Below are positions 5,984 to 13,107 of a DNA stretch of 14,829 bases, piece after piece. The translations under genes and the position numbers were made by a program. The DNA is taken from NCBI GenBank assembly GCA_003505715.1, contig DNXU01000204.1, positions 2,936 through 17,764 of the forward strand. Reading direction: 5' to 3'. The notes below the pieces were generated by a model. It saw only the letters and a program-made list of their open reading frames with translations. It was not told the origin of the DNA and searched no databases. Source of the stretch: Cyanobacteria bacterium UBA8803. GTDB taxonomy: Bacteria > Cyanobacteriota > Cyanobacteriia > Cyanobacteriales > Coleofasciculaceae. Each line of letters begins with the position of its first letter. Position 1 is the stretch's first letter.

Positions 5984-8743
5984 CTAGGGTGCGATCGCTT
6001 CAAATTCAACAAACCGACTTAAGTTGAGCGCATCATCGGTATACACGCCAGTGGGAGGCTTGGTAGTTCCGGAAACTTCAAGCCGTCTAGCATCGATGCC
6101 TTGATTCACCAGTGCCTCGGCTACGGTTTTAGCTCGTTCTAGAGCTAATCCTTGGTTCTCTAACATGTTACCGCTCTTGTCGCTATGGCCGATCAGTCTG
6201 ATGTGCTGAGTCGGGTAATCTTCTAGAAACAGCTTGAGCTGATTAATTTTCTTTAGTTCTGACGAACGTAACTCTGCTGAATTGAGATCGAAGTAAATGC
6301 GGGAGGCTAAGGCTAGAGGCTGTAGTTGTACTGTATTAGTGACAGACTCAACGCCTGGAATTTTCTCAAAGGCTTCTGTAATCTTCTGGGCATCCGCCAC
6401 TTGAATAGCACTACCCTCTACTTTTACTTTACCCTCACTATAAGTCGTCCAAATCGCTACCCGTTCCATTTCATTGAGGATAGAGGTTACTCGCTCTACT
6501 TCCGCCGCTACTACTGCTGCATCGGGAGGAACTTTGACGGCAACGATTTCATTATCTATTTTTACGGTCGGTGCAACTGTTTTAGCAATTTGCTCGGCTT
6601 TTTCGACAAGATAGGTATTGGGTAACTTACCAGATAGCTTGAGTGTATCTCCTTTGGCATCTACGGTCAGGCGATAGACGGCTAACTCTGGTTCGGATGC
6701 CAAGGCTAAGCTGGTTTTGTCCTCAAGATCCTGTTCAGCTCCACTGCGATAGCGGTGAATGCTCCAAGGTATGAAAATTAAACTTAGAACTGCCAGACTG
6801 ATCGCGAATAGAGCTACAGGAGGTTTACCCTTTGACTTTGGAGTTGAGGGTTTACTAACTTCGGTTAGGGATTCGAGGAATTGTTGTACCGGCTTGGGAA
6901 CCTGCGTCGGATCGCCATCAAATAATTCGATCGCTACACCATGCCTTTGCACGATGGTACTTAGAGCTTCGCGCATTTTCTCTAAGAATGATTTGGGAGG
7001 ACTGCCTTGAGTCACTACGGCTAGGTAGCAGTACCCTGCCACTTCCAGCACGATCTCGCAATCGCCATAATCAATTCGATCCAGTTCCGAGATATTGCCA
7101 GACTGGGCAATACAATCGTTGACAAAGCTGCGAATTGCCGTGAGCATCCCTGCCACCATCTCCGACTCCAAGCGCTGTTTGCCAAAGGGTTGAACTTCCG
7201 CAATCACCAATCCAGAAGCTTTGTGAATTAAGAAAATCGCTTGGATGGTAAACGGCATCGACTCCATGAAGATTAGTTCGGCTTCAGAAACTCCCTGCAT
7301 CCTGGCGCGGACTTTCCGAGCGACTCCCTCTGGAGAAAGGGTATTTTCAACTTTTTGATTGATGGCAGCAACAGCTTCCGCCATGTATTTAGAAATGGTA
7401 CTGCCAATGACAGGATAGAGGGCGTCCACCATCGCATCCCGCTCTAGATCGATCTGCTCTTTAATCGCTTTACCCATTTCTGGTGCCAGCGCTTTGGCAA
7501 AATCGCCGGGGGAGTTGTACACCTGTTGGGTAACGGCATCGGGGAGTACGGGTGCTAAAGCCGAACTGATCGCTGATTTATCCTGTTGTGCCTTTGCCTG
7601 AATCATTTCATCGATAATTGGCGCGATCGCTTGTGCCATTTCTTCCCTGGCTTCAACCACTTTAAGGCTTAAAATCTCAGTAATTAAAGGCAGAAGTAAC
7701 TTAATTAACTCTGACGGGTCGTAAATCTGATGTTCGAGAATGGTAAATTTCTCTTTCAGGTAGAGAAGTACCTCACGGGAATCTACGATTTCCGGCGTTA
7801 GCAGCAGGCGCTGCAATTGCTCAAATGCGGTGATGGAATTATCGGGATCTGTGTCATCCGTTGCTAAAGATGAGCTGGAAGTCTCTACGGATAGCCTGTC
7901 TAACTGGAAAGATGGTTCTGGGTAGTTGGCTGAAGTTTCTTCCTGCTGACTATCCAACGTCGCTGGGTGAGATAACATCGAACCGTTAGATGGCTTTACA
8001 GAGAGGCTAACTGAATTCTCAACCTGCTGAATATCCGGTTCCGCTAAAATCGATAAGCCGTTAGACGACTCTGCCGCATGAGAGAATAACGAACCGTTGG
8101 ATGGCTTTAAAGGGAGGCTAAGTGGCTCTTCTAGCTGCTGACTATCCAACTCTGCTGAAATAGATGGACTGGCAGACAAGTCAGAAGATTCTTCTGTTAG
8201 AGCAGATTGGCTGAGCAAATTGTGCAAACTTTCCCACGCGCTTAGGGATGCGTCAGAGGTGGAATTGTCCGTTAGCTCTGTCGTTAAATCTTCAGATGGT
8301 TCTGGAGTGAGTGGAGGTTCAATCAACTGCTGAGATGTTAGTTCCGATGGCGGGTCTGAATTTGCTGGCGGCACGGCCTCTGGCTGGGCTAAACTTGCTA
8401 GATTAGCAGGTTCTTGAGATGGGTTTTTATTCCCCCTGCCACCTGCTCCCTTTTCCTCTGCTGCTTCTTCTTGTTCAGGTAGTCCAAGCAGTTCAGCAAA
8501 TTCTGAACTGCTGAACTGCTGAACTTCTGCGTTCTGATGTTGAGGCTCAATTATAGAAGCAGCATCGATCTGTGAAGGGCGATCGCCATCCCTAGGGACA
8601 GGAGCGAGGGTTTCGTCCTGATTGGTTGCTTGTGATTCCTGTTGAGGTTCACCAGTCGAGCTAGAAGTTTGTAGATCAATTAATAAATCCAGCAAGCCTT
8701 CTAGCTGGGATAGGGCAGATCGATTTTCTTGTGATGACGCCAT
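5984..8743 (-). CDS. OmpA-family envelope protein with cytoplasmic Roadblock/longin-like region
   Basis: A 919-residue single-span protein. Residues 1-300 are acidic, Ser/Gln/Pro-rich and probably disordered, with internal repeats. Residues 305-490 are amphipathic helices with recurrent A-APxxxxxI units (for example DALYPVIGSTISKYM). Residues about 490-610 (FTIQAIFLIHKASGLVIAEV, then MVAGMLTAIRSF, IDYGDCEIVLEV, YLAVV) resemble Roadblock/longin-type sensor folds. One membrane helix lies at 638-660 (VALFAISLAVLSLIFIPW). Residues 675-815 contain two BON-like segments. The last 105 are an OmpA peptidoglycan-binding domain with RLIGHSDKSG and the conserved Asp plus ALERAK arginine. There is no signal peptide, so the first 637 residues should be cytoplasmic and the OmpA end periplasmic. 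This general layout is known in other bacteria, without settled function. It lies 74 bases downstream of the coiled-coil gene, likely co-transcribed. The ATG has a weak GGTGG upstream. Confidence 0.85.
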   Translation of the reverse strand: MASSQENRSALSQLEGLLDLLIDLQTSSSTGEPQQESQATNQDETLAPVPRDGDRPSQIDAASIIEPQHQNAEVQQFSSSEFAELLGLPEQEEAAEEKGAGGRGNKNPSQEPANLASLAQPEAVPPANSDPPSELTSQQLIEPPLTPEPSEDLTTELTDNSTSDASLSAWESLHNLLSQSALTEESSDLSASPSISAELDSQQLEEPLSLPLKPSNGSLFSHAAESSNGLSILAEPDIQQVENSVSLSVKPSNGSMLSHPATLDSQQEETSANYPEPSFQLDRLSVETSSSSLATDDTDPDNSITAFEQLQRLLLTPEIVDSREVLLYLKEKFTILEHQIYDPSELIKLLLPLITEILSLKVVEAREEMAQAIAPIIDEMIQAKAQQDKSAISSALAPVLPDAVTQQVYNSPGDFAKALAPEMGKAIKEQIDLERDAMVDALYPVIGSTISKYMAEAVAAINQKVENTLSPEGVARKVRARMQGVSEAELIFMESMPFTIQAIFLIHKASGLVIAEVQPFGKQRLESEMVAGMLTAIRSFVNDCIAQSGNISELDRIDYGDCEIVLEVAGYCYLAVVTQGSPPKSFLEKMREALSTIVQRHGVAIELFDGDPTQVPKPVQQFLESLTEVSKPSTPKSKGKPPVALFAISLAVLSLIFIPWSIHRYRSGAEQDLEDKTSLALASEPELAVYRLTVDAKGDTLKLSGKLPNTYLVEKAEQIAKTVAPTVKIDNEIVAVKVPPDAAVVAAEVERVTSILNEMERVAIWTTYSEGKVKVEGSAIQVADAQKITEAFEKIPGVESVTNTVQLQPLALASRIYFDLNSAELRSSELKKINQLKLFLEDYPTQHIRLIGHSDKSGNMLENQGLALERAKTVAEALVNQGIDARRLEVSGTTKPPTGVYTDDALNLSRFVEFEAIAP
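7942..8147 (-). repeat. Imperfect repeats in the disordered N-terminus of the OmpA protein
   Basis: Three degenerate units start with DSQQ, DIQQ and DSQQ. The first two contain nearly identical KPSNGS-(L/M)-(F/L)-SH blocks, and unit spacing is about 111 and 81 bases. DNA identity is high in the KPSNGS blocks near 7979 and 8090, pointing to internal duplication within a fast-evolving linker. Confidence 0.6.
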
Positions 8744-8817
8744 AGTCTGAGTCCACCAGACGATTGGGACATGGGTAAATACACATAATATTAGATGAAC
8801 TCAATCCGCTCTTTCGC

Positions 8818-9435
8818 TTAAATGCCACCTGAAACAGTGCTAGCTTCGAGCAATCGAATATCCGAGGAAACATCACTGCCAGCTGCTTCTTTTAGCTCGG
8901 GAGCAAATTCGGTGCCTTTAATTCTTAAGCCGAGTTCAAATAAAATTTCAGCCATATCATCTTTAGCAACCTTCGACTCGGAAATCATTGAAAATCGCCT
9001 CTCCAATTCTTCAAAAACGTGAGCTCGCAAATTTCTGATTTCTTCTTGAATTTTTTCTCGGCTTTCGGATAGCTCGTTGTGCAGGGACTTGGTTTGCTTA
9101 TCTACGGTTTGATCGAGAGCTTCAATGTTACTAGAAAACTTTTTGTTAACTAGATCTATCATTTGCCGAATATCGGCATTCTCGTTCTGGGTAGTTAAGG
9201 TGAGAGACTTAATTTTTTTCTCTATAGAATCAGTTGCTGCCCGCATCTCGGTTAAACAACTATTCTTGGTTTGCTCAATGCGATCGCGCATATCCTGTTG
9301 AAGTAATGCCAAATTAGATTCAATTTTGTCAATACGGCTATCATATTCTCGCAACTGAGCCCCAAAAATTATATCTCGAATTTGGTCAATGTTGCCCAAC
9401 CTTTCACGCATTTGATCTCGGTTTATTTCTGCCAT
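8818..9435 (-). CDS. Cytoplasmic coiled-coil protein upstream of the OmpA gene
   Basis: A 205-residue soluble protein with no signal peptide or membrane span. Residues 1-30 (RDQMRERLGNIDQIRDIIFG) look like a distinct conserved head. Residues 30-150 are almost continuous heptad-patterned helix (for example REYDSRIDKIESNLALLQQD and LSESREKIQEEIRNLRAHVF). Residues 155-173 (KVAKDDMAEILFELGLRIKG) form a compact conserved-looking tail motif, followed by a loose C-terminus. The start is very clear: GAGG at 9443-9446 lies 7 bases before the ATG. The OmpA gene follows 74 bases downstream on the same strand, so the two are probably an operon and the coiled coil may bind the cytoplasmic part of the OmpA protein. 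I do not recognise a named family; a scaffold or adaptor role is inference. Confidence 0.75.
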   Translation of the reverse strand: MAEINRDQMRERLGNIDQIRDIIFGAQLREYDSRIDKIESNLALLQQDMRDRIEQTKNSCLTEMRAATDSIEKKIKSLTLTTQNENADIRQMIDLVNKKFSSNIEALDQTVDKQTKSLHNELSESREKIQEEIRNLRAHVFEELERRFSMISESKVAKDDMAEILFELGLRIKGTEFAPELKEAAGSDVSSDIRLLEASTVSGGI

Positions 9436-9508
9436 ATTTTTACCTCTAATTTGCTTTAAATTATTAGTCTTTTGAAACTAGCCCGACTAGCTACTTGTTA
9501 ACCCCATA

Positions 9509-9530
9509 GTCTTGATAGCTCACTCAAGAC
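9509..9530. promoter_or_regulatory. Candidate operator: perfect inverted repeat upstream of the coiled-coil/OmpA genes
   Basis: GTCTTGA (9509-9515) and TCAAGAC (9524-9530) are exact inverted complements separated by TAGCTCAC. The centre lies about 85 bases upstream of the coiled-coil start codon, where an operator or leader hairpin would be expected. The rest of the 366-base gap (9436-9801) shows no gene, only heptamer repeats and a weak hairpin near its far end. No convincing -35/-10 pair could be assigned. Confidence 0.3.
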
Positions 9531-9732
9531 ACCTAGAGGTGAAGCAAATCGTTACTACTATAACATTCCTGGGTACTTAAAAATACCAGTAATGATAAAT
9601 GACGCAACAGTAATGGCAGACAGGGAGATCGGAGTTGGCGGGACAAGGAGAGCCATGGCGATAAAAGGGAAATTTTAGCTGGCCAATTCTAGCCCTTCTC
9701 ATTTAGCAAAAATACACTAATTCATCAGAAGA

Positions 9733-9795
9733 GGGAACAGGGAACAGTTTTTCTTATTGCCTGCTCCCTTTTAAACTTTAACCCTCAACCCTCAT
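9733..9795. repeat. Heptamer repeats and weak hairpin after the first DUF928 gene
   Basis: GGGAACA is repeated at 9733-9739 and 9740-9746, and CCCTCAA/CCCTCAT at 9782-9795. These resemble the short tandemly repeated heptanucleotides of filamentous cyanobacteria. GGGAACAG (9740-9747) can pair with CTGCTCCC (9761-9768) with one G-U pair. This might mark the transcript end of the minus-strand DUF928 gene, but no T-tract follows in that direction. Confidence 0.4.
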
Positions 9796-9801
9796 CTTTT
9801 T

Positions 9802-10614
9802 TTATTGAACCGACGAAAGTTGCTCTCTCGGTATGGGCGGACTCGGTACGAGTGGCTCTCCATCAATATCACTGAGACCTACAGCCTGTAACAATCGTTC
9901 CCACTGAGCAGCTACCTCTACATTGTTCGGAAAGTCGCGGCGCAACTGAGTTAGAGTTGCCAAAGCATCGTGCCACATTTCCCCCTCAGCATAAAGTTCT
10001 ACTTGCTGTTGAGGTGATGACGCCTTCAACTGCCTTTCCAGGTTGGGATCGAGTGCTACCCGTCTCACCCAGCCTTCTACCACCTGATCCTTTGCCCGTT
10101 CATTTGCTTGGCAGATCGCTGAGAAAGACCAGTAATAATCCTGGCCGATCTCCAAAGGTGGTAATCCCACTTGGCTAGGTAAGTCAATCGTGATAATACC
10201 TGCTCGGCCACTAGTCTCAAACCTAGTTTGATAGATTTGATTTCCGTCAGCATCCTGCAAGATAAACTCTACTGGCAATATCGACTTGTCAGCAGTTGGG
10301 GAAGGCATGTAGACAAAAAATGTGGGATAAGCTGCCACTGTTACCCCAAAGCCACTGCTAGGGACTAAAGCCGTTAGGGGTTTACCCTCAACTGGGCAAT
10401 TACTAAGCGGACTGCGCGTTCCCGCACCATCTACACGCCTAGGTGAACCAATCCCTGATGGCGGTTTGTATTGCTTAGCTTCCCAGCGTTGGGGTATCCC
10501 TTCAGCCAGGAGAACTTGCGGAGTCTGCACCAGAGCGAACCCGGCAGCGAGCAGCACCAATTGGATCGACTTTACCACCAGTAATTTACAAAAATGGAAA
10601 CGTTGCTCTGCCAT
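9802..10614 (-). CDS. DUF928-family exported protein, paralogue 1
   Basis: A 270-residue member of DUF928, a family found mainly in cyanobacteria and without known function. The N-terminus has basic residues followed by a hydrophobic stretch (about 14-33, SIQLVLLAAGFALV) and a likely signal-peptidase site near residues 36-38 (LLA/EG), so export is expected. The family core shows GTRSPLSNCP (65-74), AAYPTFFVYMP (94-104), EIGQDYYWSFSAIC (155-168) and VVEGWVRRVALDPNL. Cys73 and Cys168 match cysteines at equivalent places in both paralogues next door and may form a disulfide. The C-terminus (LYAEGEMWHDALATLTQLRR) resembles a single TPR-like helical pair. It starts 21 bases after the second DUF928 gene, so it is probably the distal gene of a two-gene transcript. 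No SD precedes the ATG. Confidence 0.85.
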   Translation of the reverse strand: MAEQRFHFCKLLVVKSIQLVLLAAGFALVQTPQVLLAEGIPQRWEAKQYKPPSGIGSPRRVDGAGTRSPLSNCPVEGKPLTALVPSSGFGVTVAAYPTFFVYMPSPTADKSILPVEFILQDADGNQIYQTRFETSGRAGIITIDLPSQVGLPPLEIGQDYYWSFSAICQANERAKDQVVEGWVRRVALDPNLERQLKASSPQQQVELYAEGEMWHDALATLTQLRRDFPNNVEVAAQWERLLQAVGLSDIDGEPLVPSPPIPREQLSSVQ

Positions 10615-10635
10615 GAAAATTATTAGTGCTGGTCG

Positions 10636-11478
10636 TTAGTTAACAATTCTGGCATCCCCAAACAAAGGTTCTTGAGTAAGAGTGTCGATCCCCGCTGACT
10701 TGAGCAGTTTATTCCAGGCATCGGTCAAGTTTTTGTCGTCGGGACGTTGGCGGCGCAGCTGAACCAGAGTCTCCAAGGTCTCATACCAAAGTCGGTCGTT
10801 GGCATAGATAGCTACCCGCTGTTCCGGAGTGGCTTGCTGGAGGCGACGGGTTAAACTAGGGCTGGCTTGAACTCGCTTGAGTGCACCATCGATATAGAAA
10901 TCATTTGACCTATCCTTATCAGTCCCACTGCGATCGCAGATTAGCCTTAACTGCCAGTGATAATCTTCACCTACCTTCAGGGCAGGAAACCCACTAGGGG
11001 AGGGAAGTTTTAAGCTCATGATCCCGGGAGCGCCGATAACGAATTCGTCGGTGTTACCATCGCCAGTTTTTTCACTGTAATGGCCGAAGGCATACTTGGT
11101 TGAGTAAACTTCCTGGTCTTTAGAATCTCGCACTACAAACTCGACTCCCCAAGCCCTAGTCTTGGGCATGTACCAAAAGACAGTGGGATACTCCGCTACC
11201 GTCGTTCCTATGGTGAGTGGAACCAAGGCTATAGGTTGTATATCTGGGTCAGGATCTGCAATACAATCGCCTCGTCTTCCACCGGACTCTCTATTTCCAG
11301 GAACTGGCTCACCTGTCGGATTACTAGGCGGACTGAAATCCCATTGATTAGGGATCTGGCTGCTGAGAGAGGAAGCTCCCAATTGAGCCTGTACTCCTGC
11401 GGGAAGACTGACTGCTAGCCCTAGAGTCAAGGCCACAGCCATGAGGGTGAAACGGGATGAGCGTGTGAACCAAGCCAT
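10636..11478 (-). CDS. DUF928-family exported protein, paralogue 2
   Basis: A 280-residue protein with the DUF928 pattern: RGDCIADP (Cys72), VAEYPTVFWYMPKTR (94-108), KVGEDYHWQLRLIC (168-181, Cys181) and a TPR-like C-terminal pair (YANDRLWYETLETLVQLRRQ). The signal peptide is MAWFTRSSRFTLMAVALTLG with a cleavage site near VQA/Q (29-31). The frame is open to a GTG at 11550, but I place the start at the ATG at 11478. There the paralogue at 12090-12902 begins with the same residues, and AGGAG (minus strand, 11490-11494) lies 11 bases upstream. The upstream extension would put 24 residues before a clear signal peptide. Compared with paralogue 3, an insertion (GHYSEKTGDGNTDEF, about 132-146) lengthens the middle. 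Function unknown; exported, perhaps periplasmic or surface-associated. Confidence 0.85.
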   Translation of the reverse strand: MAWFTRSSRFTLMAVALTLGLAVSLPAGVQAQLGASSLSSQIPNQWDFSPPSNPTGEPVPGNRESGGRRGDCIADPDPDIQPIALVPLTIGTTVAEYPTVFWYMPKTRAWGVEFVVRDSKDQEVYSTKYAFGHYSEKTGDGNTDEFVIGAPGIMSLKLPSPSGFPALKVGEDYHWQLRLICDRSGTDKDRSNDFYIDGALKRVQASPSLTRRLQQATPEQRVAIYANDRLWYETLETLVQLRRQRPDDKNLTDAWNKLLKSAGIDTLTQEPLFGDARIVN

Positions 11479-12089
11479 GATCTTACTATCTCCTGGTAGC
11501 GAAGAGTCTTCGGGCAAACAGGTCAGAGCTGTAAACCTCTTAAAAAACACATTCTCAAACCCTTATGGTTGAAGGATTTCAGCGAGTAGTGTTTCTTCCA
11601 TCTGTTGGGGATGCGATCGCGTCCGTTAGAGGCTGAGTTCTAACACAAGGATGGCAAATCTATCATAATTCGGTTGCTGAGACTAGATATGCCCTAGTAT
11701 TTATATTTTAACTTTAGATGCTTGTCCGATCGAAACGTCTGGTTTCACTCTTGTTCAAATCTTCATAAACGCGATGAAGTCTGATGTTTAAGGTCAGATC
11801 CCAAGAAAGGCTCTCTGGCACCACATAACCTCAACACTAGTGCAGCTTGGCAGAAATAACCCACCATTTAAAAAAGATTAAAAAGCTTACTTTACAAGCT
11901 TCTTCCCTTCTGCCTTCACAGCACTAGCAAATTAAGAGATTGTCTTGAAGAATGAGAAGCTGAATGCTTACATCTGGAGTCATTAGTCACCTCAAGATTT
12001 AGCTGACAACGAAGGAATGAAAACCCTTCTTCCCCTGTTCAGAAGTTCCCTATTCCCTATTTTCAAGACTGATCTCAGGTTAATCCAAT
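11479..12089. other. Gene-free 611-base interval between DUF928 paralogues 2 and 3
   Basis: No convincing gene was found on either strand. It contains a HIP1 site (11613-11620), an inverted repeat CTTCAT-AAACGCG-ATGAAG at 11761-11779 that could be a leader hairpin or operator for paralogue 2, the terminator described at 11870-11904, and two copies of the heptamer TTCCCTA (12046-12059). Its minus-strand half next to 11478 should carry the promoter for paralogues 2 and 1. Confidence 0.5.
11870..11904 (-). terminator. Candidate intrinsic terminator downstream of DUF928 paralogue 3
   Basis: Read on the minus strand, AAGAAGCTTG (11895-11904) pairs with TAAGCTTTTT (11880-11889) over 10 bases, including two G-U pairs, around a TAAAG loop. 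It is followed by AATC and six T residues (11870-11875). It lies about 185 bases after the stop of the gene at 12090-12902, consistent with ending that transcript before the next DUF928 gene. The stem is AT-rich, so strength is uncertain. Confidence 0.5.
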
Positions 12090-12902
12090 TCAGTTCCTCC
12101 CACTGAGAGTGTTCCTCTCTGGCGCTGAGAAAATGGGCTTTAGCCCCACGGACTTGAGCAGCTTATTCCAAGCCTCTACCACCTCTGGGTCTTCAGGGGA
12201 ATTGCGCTGGAGTTCAGCTAAAGTCTTAACCGTTTCATACCAGAGTTGTTCTTTAGCATAAAGTGCTACCCGCTTTTGGGGAGTTGCCCGCTGAATCTCT
12301 GATGCCAAAGTTGGGTTGGGTGCGACTCGCTGAATCCAGCCTTCGACAACGATATCGTCTGAACTATCGGTGGGGTCGTTACAGTTCAACGCAACTTCCC
12401 AGTGATAGTCTTCACCTATTTTTAAAGGGGAAAGGTTAGTAAAGGCTGGAAGCGTTAAACTCATGATGCCACTGGGAGTGAAACCTCTGGCAGACTTGGC
12501 TAAGGTATAAGTCGCAGAGTAAATCTGCCGCTGATTGGCATCCTTGAGTACAAAATTTACTTGCGATGCCCTAGTTGCGGGCATGTACCAAGAGATGGTT
12601 GGATATTCCGCTGCCGTTGTCCCTGTCCCAGATGGTGCTAAAGCAAGCACTGACGGATTTAGCTGAGTTTCAGGGATGCAGTCCTTGTTATTGGGGCTCC
12701 TTGTTCCGCCGCTATCTCGATTTACCGGACTTTCACCATTGGGACCACGAGGAGCAGTAAATTCCCAGCGATCGGGTAGTTGAGAGCCGAGTGAGGCCGT
12801 TCTCAACTGAGCTTGCACCTGGGAGGGCAGATTGACGGCCAGCCCCAGCGTCAAAGCCGCAGTTAGTATTGTTAAGCGTGATGAGCGTGTGAACCAAGCC
12901 AT
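12090..12902 (-). CDS. DUF928-family exported protein, paralogue 3
   Basis: A 270-residue DUF928 protein. The signal peptide MAWFTRSSRLTILTAALTLG, with cleavage near VQA/Q, is almost identical to that of paralogue 2, and the DNA over the first ten codons differs by very little. Core motifs are KDCIPE (Cys75), AAEYPTISWYMPATR (97-111), KIGEDYHWEVALNC (161-174, Cys174), VVEGWIQRVAPNPTL (185-199) and YAKEQLWYETVKTLAELQRN. It is monocistronic by position: 611 bases and a candidate terminator separate it from paralogue 2, and the next gene upstream runs the other way. Its promoter must lie in the 205-base divergent gap at 12903-13107. No SD is seen before the ATG. Role unknown; an exported protein. 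Confidence 0.87.
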   Translation of the reverse strand: MAWFTRSSRLTILTAALTLGLAVNLPSQVQAQLRTASLGSQLPDRWEFTAPRGPNGESPVNRDSGGTRSPNNKDCIPETQLNPSVLALAPSGTGTTAAEYPTISWYMPATRASQVNFVLKDANQRQIYSATYTLAKSARGFTPSGIMSLTLPAFTNLSPLKIGEDYHWEVALNCNDPTDSSDDIVVEGWIQRVAPNPTLASEIQRATPQKRVALYAKEQLWYETVKTLAELQRNSPEDPEVVEAWNKLLKSVGLKPIFSAPERNTLSGRN

Positions 12903-13107
12903 AATCTAAATATTTGCTAGTACAGCAGAGTATTTGTATAAAGATGTCAGAACAGAAGCCTAGGTTCCAGCACGGAGATCGCTTGCTTTGTGATAATCAG
13001 ACTCGTCAGACCAGTACCTACAAGTAATAGTGATATTTTACCGTGAGGTATTGGCCGCACTGAAACCTTAGTTTCCCTTCTTATTTAACTCTTCACCTCA
13101 ATTAAGC

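Noticed and set aside
6326..7203. ORFs in other frames overlapping the OmpA gene
   Set aside because: They are short, lack start signals, and overlap a long gene with coherent membrane, BON-like and OmpA domains.
8822..9022. Plus-strand ORF opposite the coiled-coil gene
   Set aside because: It is the antisense shadow of a well-supported gene with a strong SD and heptad pattern; it has no SD or domain of its own.
11479..11550. 24-codon upstream extension of DUF928 paralogue 2 from a GTG
   Set aside because: It would precede a clear signal peptide, has no SD, and has no counterpart in paralogue 3, which starts at the equivalent ATG.
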